This document shows, in pieces, positions 45,201 through 52,929 of a stretch of 64,000 nucleotides of DNA (its first letter is position 1; each line of letters starts with the position of its first letter). The position numbers and the translations under genes are program-made. The stretch comes from an uncultured Bacteroidales bacterium (GTDB taxonomy: Bacteria; Bacteroidota; Bacteroidia; Bacteroidales; P3): the NCBI GenBank assembly GCA_905234695.1, contig CAJOHZ010000014.1:1-64000 (forward strand). Direction: 5' to 3'. The notes below the pieces were generated by a model. It was not told the DNA's origin. It searched no databases and saw only the letters and a list, made by a program, of their open reading frames with translations.

Positions 45201-45606
45201 TGAGCCGTCGACCGGCGTTGAGTTGTTTTACCACCTCGCTGCGTTGTAGGATATTGGCGTTATCGGTCTCGAACAGGTCTGTGCCGCTACCGACATCGTC
45301 GCTCTTTTCGGCCCGACGGGGTTTGCGGTAGGTGGTGGGGAAGAGTAGCACTTGCTTCTGGTCCATGTCCAGCTCGCTCTCTTCCAACAGGGTTTCAAGG
45401 TCGTTGAGGAGATAAAAGGCCTCCTCTTTGTTTCCGGCGATGAGCATCTGCCCCATGTCGGGCCGTTGGATGGCGAGGGAGGCCGCCGCGATGGCGGGAA
45501 GCGAGCCGGTCATCCCGTTGATGTGGATGCGCGTTGTTCCCTTTGCAATATGCTCCGTAAGCGATCTAACAATCTCGGAGTCTTTGTATAAGTCGGTTAG
45601 CAGCAT
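42247..45606 (-). CDS. mfd: transcription-repair coupling factor Mfd
   Basis: 1119 residues. Mfd removes RNA polymerase stalled at DNA damage and recruits the excision-repair machinery. Order: UvrB-like N-terminal region (to about 450); CarD-like RNA-polymerase interaction domain with KPGDYVTHIDYGVGRFSGLE; helicase motif I GDVGFGKTEVAIRA; DEEQ box in LLIIDEEQKFGV; motif III LTATPIPRTL; motif VI QMRGRVGRSNKKAF; and the TRCF C-terminal domain. The promoter box is 17 bp upstream. It diverges from porX over 91 bp. Confidence 0.97.
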   Translation of the reverse strand: MLLTDLYKDSEIVRSLTEHIAKGTTRIHINGMTGSLPAIAAASLAIQRPDMGQMLIAGNKEEAFYLLNDLETLLEESELDMDQKQVLLFPTTYRKPRRAEKSDDVGSGTDLFETDNANILQRSEVVKQLNAGRRLMVVTYPEALYEKVVSSRTLTRNTLVVCKGAHLSMDFIIDTLQEYEFERVDFVVEPGQYAVRGGIIDVFSYANEHPFRIEFFDDEIDSLRTFDPVTQLSVKQYDTVNILPNMARHSQDTVTVEEKVPLLHYFGSDDTVWVQGLMFISETIESLFAKTGHDESLYCSANQFLKELLRCRIVETGNSSYFTKADIIETQSSPQPAFNKQFDLLMSTLRQYDEQGYRVIVTVTNEQQQRRLEKVFAADEENGTAPTAIFLQCSLNHGFVDNSEKIVCFTDHEIFERYHKYTVRDLRDSHQAMTLKELFELKPGDYVTHIDYGVGRFSGLEKITTNGRTQEVIRLLYKNNDTLYISIHGLHKISRYVGKEGTTPSLNRLGSNTWQVLKQRTKKQVKDIAKDLIALYAKRKASQGFAFSADSYLQEQLEASFFYEDTPDQLKATQEVKHDMESSAPMDRLVCGDVGFGKTEVAIRAAFKAVCDSKQVAVLVPNTILAFQHYNTFKERLQGLPVNIDYLNRFRSLRDKNQIYKDVEAGKIDILIGTHAITNKNLKFKDLGLLIIDEEQKFGVSVKEKLRQMKVNVDCLTLTATPIPRTLQFSLMGARDLSVIRTAPPNRQPIQTELCSFDEEVIRDAIRYEMSRGGQTFFVSNLVENLPEMAGLVGRLVPDARIGIAHGQMDGKQVEETMMQFLCGDIDVLVSTAIVENGLDIPNANTMIINNAQNFGLSDLHQMRGRVGRSNKKAFCYMLIPSYSVLTDEAQKRLRAIEEFSGIGSGLNIAMRDLDIRGAGNILGAEQSGFISDIGYDMYHKILNEAIEELKETEFKELFRQEAEESQEYVRECVIETDLEVLLPDDYVTSVSERLLLYRELNDLSSEEELAHYRERLTDRFGPIPTPTQELIKTITLRRMAKEFGIEKLVLKQDKMVCHFSANPDNPFYRSANFMRLIRYAQEHPDTVRLKESTERLTLSVANVKSIHSAITQLTRLTE

Positions 45607-45622
45607 GATGAGAAAGAAAGTG

Positions 45623-45630
45623 CAAAGATA
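45623..45630 (-). promoter_or_regulatory. TAnnTTTG promoter box for mfd
   Basis: TATCTTTG on the minus strand, 17 bp before the start codon, implying a very short leader. Confidence 0.65.
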
Positions 45631-45697
45631 CGAAAAAATAGTGACTTTTCATCCGAAAAGCCACGGCACACACAATATAAGGGCGGTGGGGTGCGTT

Positions 45698-47269
45698 ATG
45701 TCCAGTATGGATAAAATCACAATACTGTGGGCCGACGATGAGATAGACCTCTTGAAACCCCACATTCTGTTTTTGGAAGAGAAAGGTTATGCCGTGGTGC
45801 CCGTGATGAGCGGTACCGAGGCGCTCGACGAGATGGAGAACCGCCCTAACGGCATCGATATTGTGTTTCTCGACGAGAACATGCCGGGCCTCAGCGGCCT
45901 CGACACCCTCACGCAACTCAAGACCCGCTACCCGCAGGTGCCAGTGGTGATGATTACCAAGAGTGAGGAAGAGCACATCATGGACGAAGCGCTGGGAGGC
46001 AAAATCAGTGACTACCTTATCAAGCCCGTAAACCCCAAGCAGATACTTCTGGCCATCAAGAAGCACACCGAGGCGCGCCGTCTGCAGAGCGAGCGCTCCT
46101 CGATGAGCTATCAGCAGCAGTTTCGCGAAATTGGGATGGAACTCTCGGGTCCGTTGGACCATGCCGACTGGGTGGAGTTGTATCGCAAGTTGGTTTATTG
46201 GGATTTGGAGTTGAGTACCGTTGCCGACGACAATATTGCCGACATCTTCCAATCCCAGAAGGCCGAGGCCAACCAGCTTTTCTGCCGATTTTATGAACGG
46301 AACTACCTCGATTGGCTTTCGGGCAGTGGCGACAAACCGCTGATGTCGCCCACCGTGCTGCGCGAGAAGCTCTTCCCCCTGCTGAAGGAGAATCGCCCCA
46401 CCTTTTTGATTGTCATCGACAACTTCCGCTACGACCAGTGGAAGTACCTCCAGCCTGCCATAGAGCAGTACCTCCGTACCGAGGACGACTGTCTTTATTA
46501 CAGCATTTTGCCTACCACCACTCAGTTTGCCCGCAACGCCATGTTCGGAGGCTTGCTGCCGTCGGAAATCGAGCGCAAATACCCCCAATACTGGGTTAAC
46601 GAGGACCAAGAGGGCTTCAAGAACCAGTACGAGAACGAACTCTTGGACGAGAACTTGCGCCGCCACGGCCTGGTTATCAAGCATAGTTACAACAAGGTGC
46701 TGAATGCCCAATATGGAATGCGGCTGGCCGATACCATCCCGACCCTTCTGCAGAACAAGCTGAATGTCATTATCTACAACTTTGTCGATATGCTCTCCCA
46801 TGCCCGCACCGACTCCAACATCGTGCGTGAGTTGGCGGCCGACGAGAAGGCTTACCGCTCGGTGACCCTCTCATGGTTCGAGCACTCGCCGTTGGCAGAG
46901 GTGTTTAAAGCCCTCATGGGGCAGGATGTCAATATCATCATCACCACAGACCACGGTTCGGTGCGTATTGACCGCCCCGTGCGGGTGAAGGGGGACACCA
47001 GCGTGTCGGTCAACCTGCGCTACAAGCAGGGGCGCCTGCTTGACTACAACCCCAAGGAGGTGTTCGAGGTCAAGGACCCTGCCAAGGCCTTCCTGCCCCG
47101 CCGCCATGTCACCTCGCCCTACATCTTCTGCCATCAGAACGATTTCTTTGCCTATCCGAACAACTACAACCAATATGTACAGTACTACATGAACACTTTC
47201 CAACATGGAGGAATCTCGCTGGAGGAGGTGCTCATTCCCTTTATAACTTTAACTCCAAAAAACTCATGA
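45698..47269 (+). CDS. porX: T9SS response regulator PorX (receiver plus PglZ phosphodiesterase domain)
   Basis: 523 residues from the ATG at 45698 (a second ATG at 45707, giving MDKITILWADDE, is equally plausible). Receiver domain at 1-125: acidic pair D13-D14, phosphoacceptor D59 in VFLDENMPGLSG, Lys in YLIKPVNPKQ. The remainder is the alkaline-phosphatase-fold PglZ domain: metal ligands in VIDNFRYDQW (about 240) and ITTDHGSVRID (about 416), with FVDMLSHARTDSN between. In Porphyromonas gingivalis PorX activates T9SS genes with PorY and SigP, and PorX homologues bind zinc and cleave oligoribonucleotides. Its stop overlaps the next start by 4 bp. Confidence 0.93.
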   Translation: MSSMDKITILWADDEIDLLKPHILFLEEKGYAVVPVMSGTEALDEMENRPNGIDIVFLDENMPGLSGLDTLTQLKTRYPQVPVVMITKSEEEHIMDEALGGKISDYLIKPVNPKQILLAIKKHTEARRLQSERSSMSYQQQFREIGMELSGPLDHADWVELYRKLVYWDLELSTVADDNIADIFQSQKAEANQLFCRFYERNYLDWLSGSGDKPLMSPTVLREKLFPLLKENRPTFLIVIDNFRYDQWKYLQPAIEQYLRTEDDCLYYSILPTTTQFARNAMFGGLLPSEIERKYPQYWVNEDQEGFKNQYENELLDENLRRHGLVIKHSYNKVLNAQYGMRLADTIPTLLQNKLNVIIYNFVDMLSHARTDSNIVRELAADEKAYRSVTLSWFEHSPLAEVFKALMGQDVNIIITTDHGSVRIDRPVRVKGDTSVSVNLRYKQGRLLDYNPKEVFEVKDPAKAFLPRRHVTSPYIFCHQNDFFAYPNNYNQYVQYYMNTFQHGGISLEEVLIPFITLTPKNS

Positions 47270-49125
47270 ACACACGTATTATCCGTTGTTTGGCGGGCTT
47301 GCTTATATGTCTCTGGCCTGCCTCCCACACTTTCGCTCAGTACCAACTGACCAACCCCAGTTTCGAGAACTGGGACGGAACCGCTTCCTCAGCCCGACCA
47401 TTGGGCTGGAGCTCTTTCCCGCAGGCCGACGGCACGTATGCCTCTTTTGCCTCGACGGCGCAGCATGCCCACCGTTATGGCGGCCGCCCCGGTACGGCAG
47501 GCGCCTCGTTTGTCACCATCTGGACGCGCAGCGTCCTTGGTGTCAAGGCTAACGGCAACATGACCACGGGTCAAGTCCATGCTGGCGCGATGAGCGCTTC
47601 CAGCAGCGAGAACTACAACTACACCCACCGCGGGAGCACCTATTGCCACACCTTTAGCGGCACGCCCGACTCAATGTATGTATGGGTGTCGTTCTACGCC
47701 TCCAGCAGCAGCTCTGTGGCGGCGGTGCGAGCCTATATCCATGGCAACAACGATTTCCGCGATGCCAACGATGTCAACGACGGCACGCTTTATCGGGGCA
47801 AGGCTGTGGCCCAGTTCACCCGTACTACGAGTTCCTCTTCCTCCCGCACCTGGGTGCAGCAAAAGGTGCCCTTCGTGTATGACGGTTTCTCGTCGGTGAA
47901 CTATATTCTTATGTCAATGACCACCAATACCACCCCCGGCGGCGGTGCAGCCAATGACTCCCTGTCGGTGGATGATATTGAGTTTATCTACAGCGCATGG
48001 CTTGACAATATCTCTATCAACTGGGATTCCATTGACGATTTCCAGCGCGGCCGCATGGACTATACCGACACGGTGGACACCTACAGCCTCCTGCAGGGTT
48101 CCACGGTGCAGTTCTCGCCCCAGGCGAGTGATGCCACCGTCACGGTCGACACCCTCTGGCTGAACAGCCATACGCGTCAGTTCCAGTTGCATGTCCGGGC
48201 AGAGGACAGCGTCACCACCCGTACCTATACCGTCACCCTCGTGGGGCCGGAGCCTCCGTGCGACACTGTCCGCGATATCCAGACGCAGGTCTACTCCAAC
48301 CGCGTGAACGTCAGCTGGACGCCCGGCACCAGCAACAGTGCCTATGAGGTGGAATATGGCCCTGCCGGATTCGCCCAAGGAACCGGGACGACACTCTCCG
48401 TTTCCAATCAAGTGTTGTTGATCGACAGTCTGGAATATTCGACGACATATCAGCTCTACGTTCGCGCTATCTGTCGCGACACCGTCTATACAGACTGGGT
48501 GGGGCCGGTGACCTTCACCACCGACACACAAGCGGTGTTCCAATGCCCGTCGCCCGACAGCCTTACTCTCGATACCGTGTCCTACACCATGGCCTCGTTC
48601 CATTGGTATGTCGTCATCCCGGCCTCCGACACCACCGACACCCTCAATCCGCCGTTGCCCTGCCTGCCTCCATACGATGTGTGCCTGTTGCAGGGCACCG
48701 ACACCGTCAGCCATGTACAGCTGGGCGAGGGCGAAAACCATTACACGGTGGATAGTCTGCTTCCGGGCACGGCCTATACCTTTGCCGTCTCCACGATATG
48801 CAGCTGTGCCTCCGGCGAACTTAGTCAGCCCGTTCTTCTGTCGTTTGTCACATTGCGCGACACTGCGGGTATCGCTACACTCCCCGTGTCGCCTTCGTTG
48901 ACGCTCTATCCCAACCCTGCTACTGACATGGTCATGGTAGAGTGTGCCGAAGCGGTGGAGTCCATTGGGGTGTATAATGCCCAGGGGCAGCTGGTGCGTC
49001 GTTTCGACGGCCTCGCCACTGACCGTCCCGCCATCAGCCTTCGCGACCTTGCCGCGGGGGTCTACTTCGTCACGGTCCACACCCATCGAGGCACCGCCAG
49101 CCAGCGTGTCACCCTTGTAAGATAA
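47266..49125 (+). CDS. T9SS type A cargo protein with PCMD-like and fibronectin type III domains
   Basis: 619 residues with signal peptide (1-25, ending TFAQ). About 26-245 resembles the PCMD putative carbohydrate-binding/metabolism domain: LTNPSFENWDG, PLGWSSF, and NDSLSVDDIEFIYSAW at its end. Two fibronectin type III domains follow (about 331-420 and 425-540), then a type A sorting domain (about 545-619): LTLYPNPATDMVMVE, YNAQGQLVRRF, GVYFVTVHTHRG. The start codon overlaps the porX stop (ATGA), so a T9SS cargo is translationally coupled to the T9SS regulator. Likely displayed on the surface. Confidence 0.85.
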   Translation: MNTRIIRCLAGLLICLWPASHTFAQYQLTNPSFENWDGTASSARPLGWSSFPQADGTYASFASTAQHAHRYGGRPGTAGASFVTIWTRSVLGVKANGNMTTGQVHAGAMSASSSENYNYTHRGSTYCHTFSGTPDSMYVWVSFYASSSSSVAAVRAYIHGNNDFRDANDVNDGTLYRGKAVAQFTRTTSSSSSRTWVQQKVPFVYDGFSSVNYILMSMTTNTTPGGGAANDSLSVDDIEFIYSAWLDNISINWDSIDDFQRGRMDYTDTVDTYSLLQGSTVQFSPQASDATVTVDTLWLNSHTRQFQLHVRAEDSVTTRTYTVTLVGPEPPCDTVRDIQTQVYSNRVNVSWTPGTSNSAYEVEYGPAGFAQGTGTTLSVSNQVLLIDSLEYSTTYQLYVRAICRDTVYTDWVGPVTFTTDTQAVFQCPSPDSLTLDTVSYTMASFHWYVVIPASDTTDTLNPPLPCLPPYDVCLLQGTDTVSHVQLGEGENHYTVDSLLPGTAYTFAVSTICSCASGELSQPVLLSFVTLRDTAGIATLPVSPSLTLYPNPATDMVMVECAEAVESIGVYNAQGQLVRRFDGLATDRPAISLRDLAAGVYFVTVHTHRGTASQRVTLVR

Positions 49126-49143
49126 CCCTCTAAACTCTTTTCC

Positions 49144-51288
49144 ATGAACTATGCCGCTGTCATAGCCGAGCAGTTGGGTCTGGGTACCCGTCAGGTGGAG
49201 AAAACCATCGAACTGCTTGAGCAGGGGGCTACCGTGCCCTTCATCGCCCGTTACCGCAAGGAGGTGACGGGGAGCCTTAACGAAATACAAATTACCGCCA
49301 TTCGCGACCAGCTGCTCCGCCTCAAGGAACTTGATAAACGCCGTGAGGCGGTCATTGCCTCGGTGCGCGAACAGGGCAAGCTTACCCCCGAGTTGGAGGC
49401 CAGCCTGCTGGCGGCTGCCACGATGACGGAGCTGGAAGACCTCTACCTGCCCTATCGTCCCAAGCGGCGCACCCGTGCCACCATGGCAATGGAACGCGGC
49501 CTGGAGCCGTTGGCCAACGAATTGCAACGCCAGTACTCCTGCGATGTGGAGCAGTTGGCGGCTAAGTTCGTTAATCCCGACAAGGGGGTGGCCTCGGTCG
49601 AAGAAGCGTTGGCGGGCGCGCGCGATATCATTGCCGAGCGGGTAAGCGAAGACATTCGTGCCCGCAACCGGGTGCGCGCTATCTTCCACCGCACGGCGGT
49701 TCTCAGTTCCAAGGTTGTCAAGACCAAAGAGCAGGATGCGGGCAAGTATGAATCGTGGTTCGACTGGCAGGAACACGCCATGCGCGCCCCTTCGCACCGT
49801 ATTTTGGCGATGTTCAGGGGCGAGAAGGAAGGCCTTTTGCGCGTTCACGTGCTTCCACGCGACGATGAACCCGTATACGAGGCGTTGGAGCGCCAATTTG
49901 TCAGCGGCAGCCACGCCTCGTCCGAGCAGGTGCTGTTGGCGGTGCATGACGGATACAAGCGGCTGCTGGAGCCCTCTATCGAGACCGAATACTACAATCT
50001 GCTGAAAGAAAAGGCCGACAAAGAGGCCATAAGTGTCTTCGCCAAGAACTTGCGGCAGTTGCTGCTGGCCTCGCCGCTGGGGCAGAAGCGCATCTTGGCC
50101 ATTGACCCCGGTTTCCGTACCGGCTGCAAGACTGTATGCCTCGATGCACAAGGCCAACTGCTGCACAACGAGACTATCTATCCTTTCACTTCAGTGCGTG
50201 AGGAGCGTGCCGCCATCGCCAAGTTGGAGGCATTGGTCGAGGCGTTCCATATCGAGGCCATCGCCATCGGAAACGGAACGGCGGGACGCGAGACAGAGGA
50301 GGTGGTCAAGCGCTGCCGCTTCAAGGGGAAGGTTATTGCCGTGATGGTCAACGAGAGCGGTGCATCGATATATAGCGCATCGGATGTGGCCCGTCGCGAG
50401 TTTCCCGACTATGATGTCACCGTCCGCGGGGCTGTGAGCATCGGCCGTCGCCTGATGGACCCCCTCAGCGAACTTGTCAAAATAGACCCCAAGAGTATTG
50501 GTGTGGGACAGTATCAGCACGATGTCAACCAGACACTCCTGCAGGACAGCCTGGAGGATGTGGTGGTCAGTTGTGTGAACAATGTGGGGGTGGAGCTCAA
50601 CACGGCCAGCCGTGAGTTGCTGAGCTATGTCAGCGGCATCGGCCCGGCATTGGCCGACAAGATTGTGGAGTATCGCAATAGGGAAGGGGCGTTCCATTCC
50701 CGTAAGGAGTTGAAGAATGTGGAACGGCTGGGCGACAAGGCGTTTGAACAGTGTGCCGGTTTTCTGCGGGTGCGGGAGAGCGACAACCCGTTGGATCGTA
50801 GTGCGGTGCACCCCGAGCGGTACGCATTGGTGGAGCGCATGGCGCACGACATGAATGCCACGGTGGAACAGCTGATGCAGGACAAGGCACTGCGCGACAA
50901 GATTAAGATTGAGAATTATGTCACGGCCGACTGTGGCTTGCCCACCTTGCAGGATATCATGAAGGAATTGGACAAGCCGGGGCTGGACCCGCGAGCCAAG
51001 TTCGAGGTGTTTGAGTTCGACAAGAACGTTACCCGACCTGAAGACTTGCGCGAAGGGATGATACTGCCTGGCATTGTGACCAATATTACCGCTTTCGGGG
51101 CCTTTGTGGATGTGGGCGTGCATCAGGACGGACTGGTGCATGTCAGTCAGATGGCCGACCGACGGGTCAACGACCCCAACGCCGTGGTGCATCTGCACCA
51201 ACATGTGCAGGTCAAGGTGCTGGAGGTGGACCTGCGCAGGCGTAGGATTTCCCTTTCGATGAAAGGTTTAGGAAACCAGATAAACTAG
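49144..51288 (+). CDS. tex: Tex-family RNA-binding protein
   Basis: 714 residues, the usual Tex length. N-terminal helix-turn-helix region with LEQGATVPFIARYRKEVTGSLNE; YqgF/RNase H-like domain with LAIDPGFRTGCK; helix-hairpin-helix region with LLSYVSGIGPALADKIVEYR; and a C-terminal S1 RNA-binding domain with GIVTNITAFGAFVDVGVHQDGLVHVSQ (about 640-710). Tex binds nucleic acid and affects transcription in several bacteria. It follows the T9SS cargo gene by 18 bp and ends at a hairpin terminator. Confidence 0.95.
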   Translation: MNYAAVIAEQLGLGTRQVEKTIELLEQGATVPFIARYRKEVTGSLNEIQITAIRDQLLRLKELDKRREAVIASVREQGKLTPELEASLLAAATMTELEDLYLPYRPKRRTRATMAMERGLEPLANELQRQYSCDVEQLAAKFVNPDKGVASVEEALAGARDIIAERVSEDIRARNRVRAIFHRTAVLSSKVVKTKEQDAGKYESWFDWQEHAMRAPSHRILAMFRGEKEGLLRVHVLPRDDEPVYEALERQFVSGSHASSEQVLLAVHDGYKRLLEPSIETEYYNLLKEKADKEAISVFAKNLRQLLLASPLGQKRILAIDPGFRTGCKTVCLDAQGQLLHNETIYPFTSVREERAAIAKLEALVEAFHIEAIAIGNGTAGRETEEVVKRCRFKGKVIAVMVNESGASIYSASDVARREFPDYDVTVRGAVSIGRRLMDPLSELVKIDPKSIGVGQYQHDVNQTLLQDSLEDVVVSCVNNVGVELNTASRELLSYVSGIGPALADKIVEYRNREGAFHSRKELKNVERLGDKAFEQCAGFLRVRESDNPLDRSAVHPERYALVERMAHDMNATVEQLMQDKALRDKIKIENYVTADCGLPTLQDIMKELDKPGLDPRAKFEVFEFDKNVTRPEDLREGMILPGIVTNITAFGAFVDVGVHQDGLVHVSQMADRRVNDPNAVVHLHQHVQVKVLEVDLRRRRISLSMKGLGNQIN

Positions 51289-51295
51289 ATTAACC

Positions 51296-51322
51296 AGAGC
51301 AACTAGCTTGTCTAGTTGCTCT
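51296..51322 (+). terminator. terminator of the porX-tex run
   Basis: AGAGCAACTAG (51296-51306) pairs with CTAGTTGCTCT (51312-51322), followed by TTACTATTTT. It overlaps the stop region of the converging gene. Confidence 0.75.
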
Positions 51323-52856
51323 TTACTATTTTCTTTATGGTGCTGCCTTCGTCGCTGATGATGCGCACGAAGTATACTCCCTTACCATAAGGCCGCAGGT
51401 CGAGGGTGCGGGAGGTCTCGGTGCGGAGCAGTTGGCGGCCGCTGGCATCGGTCACGCTGACCTCTTTTATGTGGAGGCCGTCGATATGTACCAGCCCCGT
51501 GGTGGGGTTGGGGTACAGGTGACATTCCGTCGCGGGGTGTTCCTCAATGGTGGCCACGGTATGTAGTTCGATGTCGTCAATCAGCAACCAGTAGATATTG
51601 CTACAGTCGTGGTGGCGGAAGGCGATGCGGATGTCCTGCCCTAAGAGGGAAGAGGGCAGCGTCACCTGCATGTACTGGTAGTCCGAGCTCTGGAGGGTGT
51701 CGCTGAAAAGAGTGACGGTGAACTGGTCGGGGTCGGTCCCCGAGGTGGAGGCCAGCACGCTGTAACGTTCGGCAAAGGCCCGGTTGCTGGCATTCCCAGC
51801 CCACCATGAGAGAACGGCTCCCGAGGAGGTGATGTGAATCTCGGGGGTAATCATCCAGTTGTCAGGATGCAGGGCGGGGTTGAATGCGTTGTTGCCCCGG
51901 GAGGCTGAGGCGGCCACCCCTTCGCCGGTGTGGGCACGGTCGCCCGTCCAGCGTTGGAGATTCCAGTTGTTGCCGTCGCCGTCGGCATCGAGGAATGTCC
52001 AGCAGCCGAAGTTGTCTGTTGGCTCAAATCCGCAGGCAAAGGGCAGCTGCAGAGGAATGCTGCAGTCGAATACCTCCAGTGTGGTCTGTGCCGTGGCGGT
52101 ATCGCCTTCGGCGATGGCCGTGACGCTGACGTTGTAGCGGCCCGGCTGGCTCCATGTAGCGATGATGCTGCGGTCGGTGCCGGTGGCGGGAGTGCCCCCT
52201 TCGAGGGTCCATTGGTAGTCGGCGTTGGTGGGGCCATGTGCGGTGAAGGTGACGGAGTCGCCCACTAGCAGGCTGGAAGGCCCTTCAATATCGACGGTGA
52301 GGCTGTTGCCTGTGATGGCGGCAATCATCCAGGTGGGGTAGGGGTCCATACCCGGCATGACCTGCTGGATGTAGCTCCATTGGCCTTCCGTGCAGACGAA
52401 ACTGCTGTTGCTGTCGCCAGTGAAGACACAATACGAAGCCGGCGCGGAGACATCGCTGTTGAAAAACACCACCCATAAGCTGCTGGTGGTGTCCAGCGGC
52501 AGGATGCCTCCCAGAGGGCAATCCACCCATGCGCCGTTGGCGGAGAATCGGTAGCCGAGGCTGTCTATCCGCTGTTGAGGGGCATCCGTCCCCCCTTGAT
52601 ACAGCATCAAACTGTAGGTGCCCGGGCGGCTCACATAAAGCCGCACGCCGTGCAGATAGCGGCGTCCCGACATTTCGCTGGCGGGGAAGCAGACTCCCCA
52701 GGTGGTGCCGTTGTTGCCTCCGACGGTGTTGTAGCAATAGGCGTTAGGCTGACAATAGCTCAGCGTGTCGAGGGTGTCCGACTTGGTCGTTTGGGATTGT
52801 CCGAATGCCGACAGGGTGGTCAGCAGGGCGAGGGTGGTCAACAGGATGTGTCTCAT
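51312..52856 (-). CDS. T9SS type A cargo protein with PKD and choice-of-anchor J-like domains
   Basis: 514 residues. Signal peptide 1-20 (MRHILLTTLALLTTLSAFGQ). About 30-175 is an unassigned beta domain; 180-265 looks like a PKD domain (GDSVTFTAHGPTNADYQW, SQPGRYNVSVTAI); 265-440 is a choice-of-anchor J/MAM-like jelly roll (GFEPTDNFGCWTFLDADGDG, NWMITPEIHI, RIAFRHHDCSNIYWLLIDD). The last 70 residues are a type A sorting domain (ATECHLYPNPTTGLVHIDG and GVYFVRIISDEGS). It has the same architecture as the C-terminal half of the next gene, so the two are paralogues. They are on the same strand, separated by a terminator. Confidence 0.85.
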   Translation of the reverse strand: MRHILLTTLALLTTLSAFGQSQTTKSDTLDTLSYCQPNAYCYNTVGGNNGTTWGVCFPASEMSGRRYLHGVRLYVSRPGTYSLMLYQGGTDAPQQRIDSLGYRFSANGAWVDCPLGGILPLDTTSSLWVVFFNSDVSAPASYCVFTGDSNSSFVCTEGQWSYIQQVMPGMDPYPTWMIAAITGNSLTVDIEGPSSLLVGDSVTFTAHGPTNADYQWTLEGGTPATGTDRSIIATWSQPGRYNVSVTAIAEGDTATAQTTLEVFDCSIPLQLPFACGFEPTDNFGCWTFLDADGDGNNWNLQRWTGDRAHTGEGVAASASRGNNAFNPALHPDNWMITPEIHITSSGAVLSWWAGNASNRAFAERYSVLASTSGTDPDQFTVTLFSDTLQSSDYQYMQVTLPSSLLGQDIRIAFRHHDCSNIYWLLIDDIELHTVATIEEHPATECHLYPNPTTGLVHIDGLHIKEVSVTDASGRQLLRTETSRTLDLRPYGKGVYFVRIISDEGSTIKKIVKSN

Positions 52857-52876
52857 ATCGTGTTTGGTCTTAAAAA

Positions 52877-52903
52877 GAAGAGCCCGCGCCGGGCGGGCTC
52901 TTC
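52877..52903 (-). terminator. strong terminator between the two T9SS cargo genes
   Basis: GAAGAGCCCGC (52877-52887) pairs with GCGGGCTCTTC (52893-52903). On the minus strand a T-run follows, ending the gene whose stop is at 52930. Confidence 0.9.
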
Positions 52904-52929
52904 CAAAAACAAATCATTGTGAAATGTGA

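Noticed and set aside
45428-45697. N-terminal extension of porX
   Set aside because: It overlaps the start of mfd on the other strand and its promoter; PorX homologues begin at about residue 4 of the chosen start.
47914-50166. 750-codon open frame on the minus strand
   Set aside because: It lies antisense to the T9SS cargo gene and tex, both of which are firmly identified; its translation is a low-complexity mirror of their codon bias.
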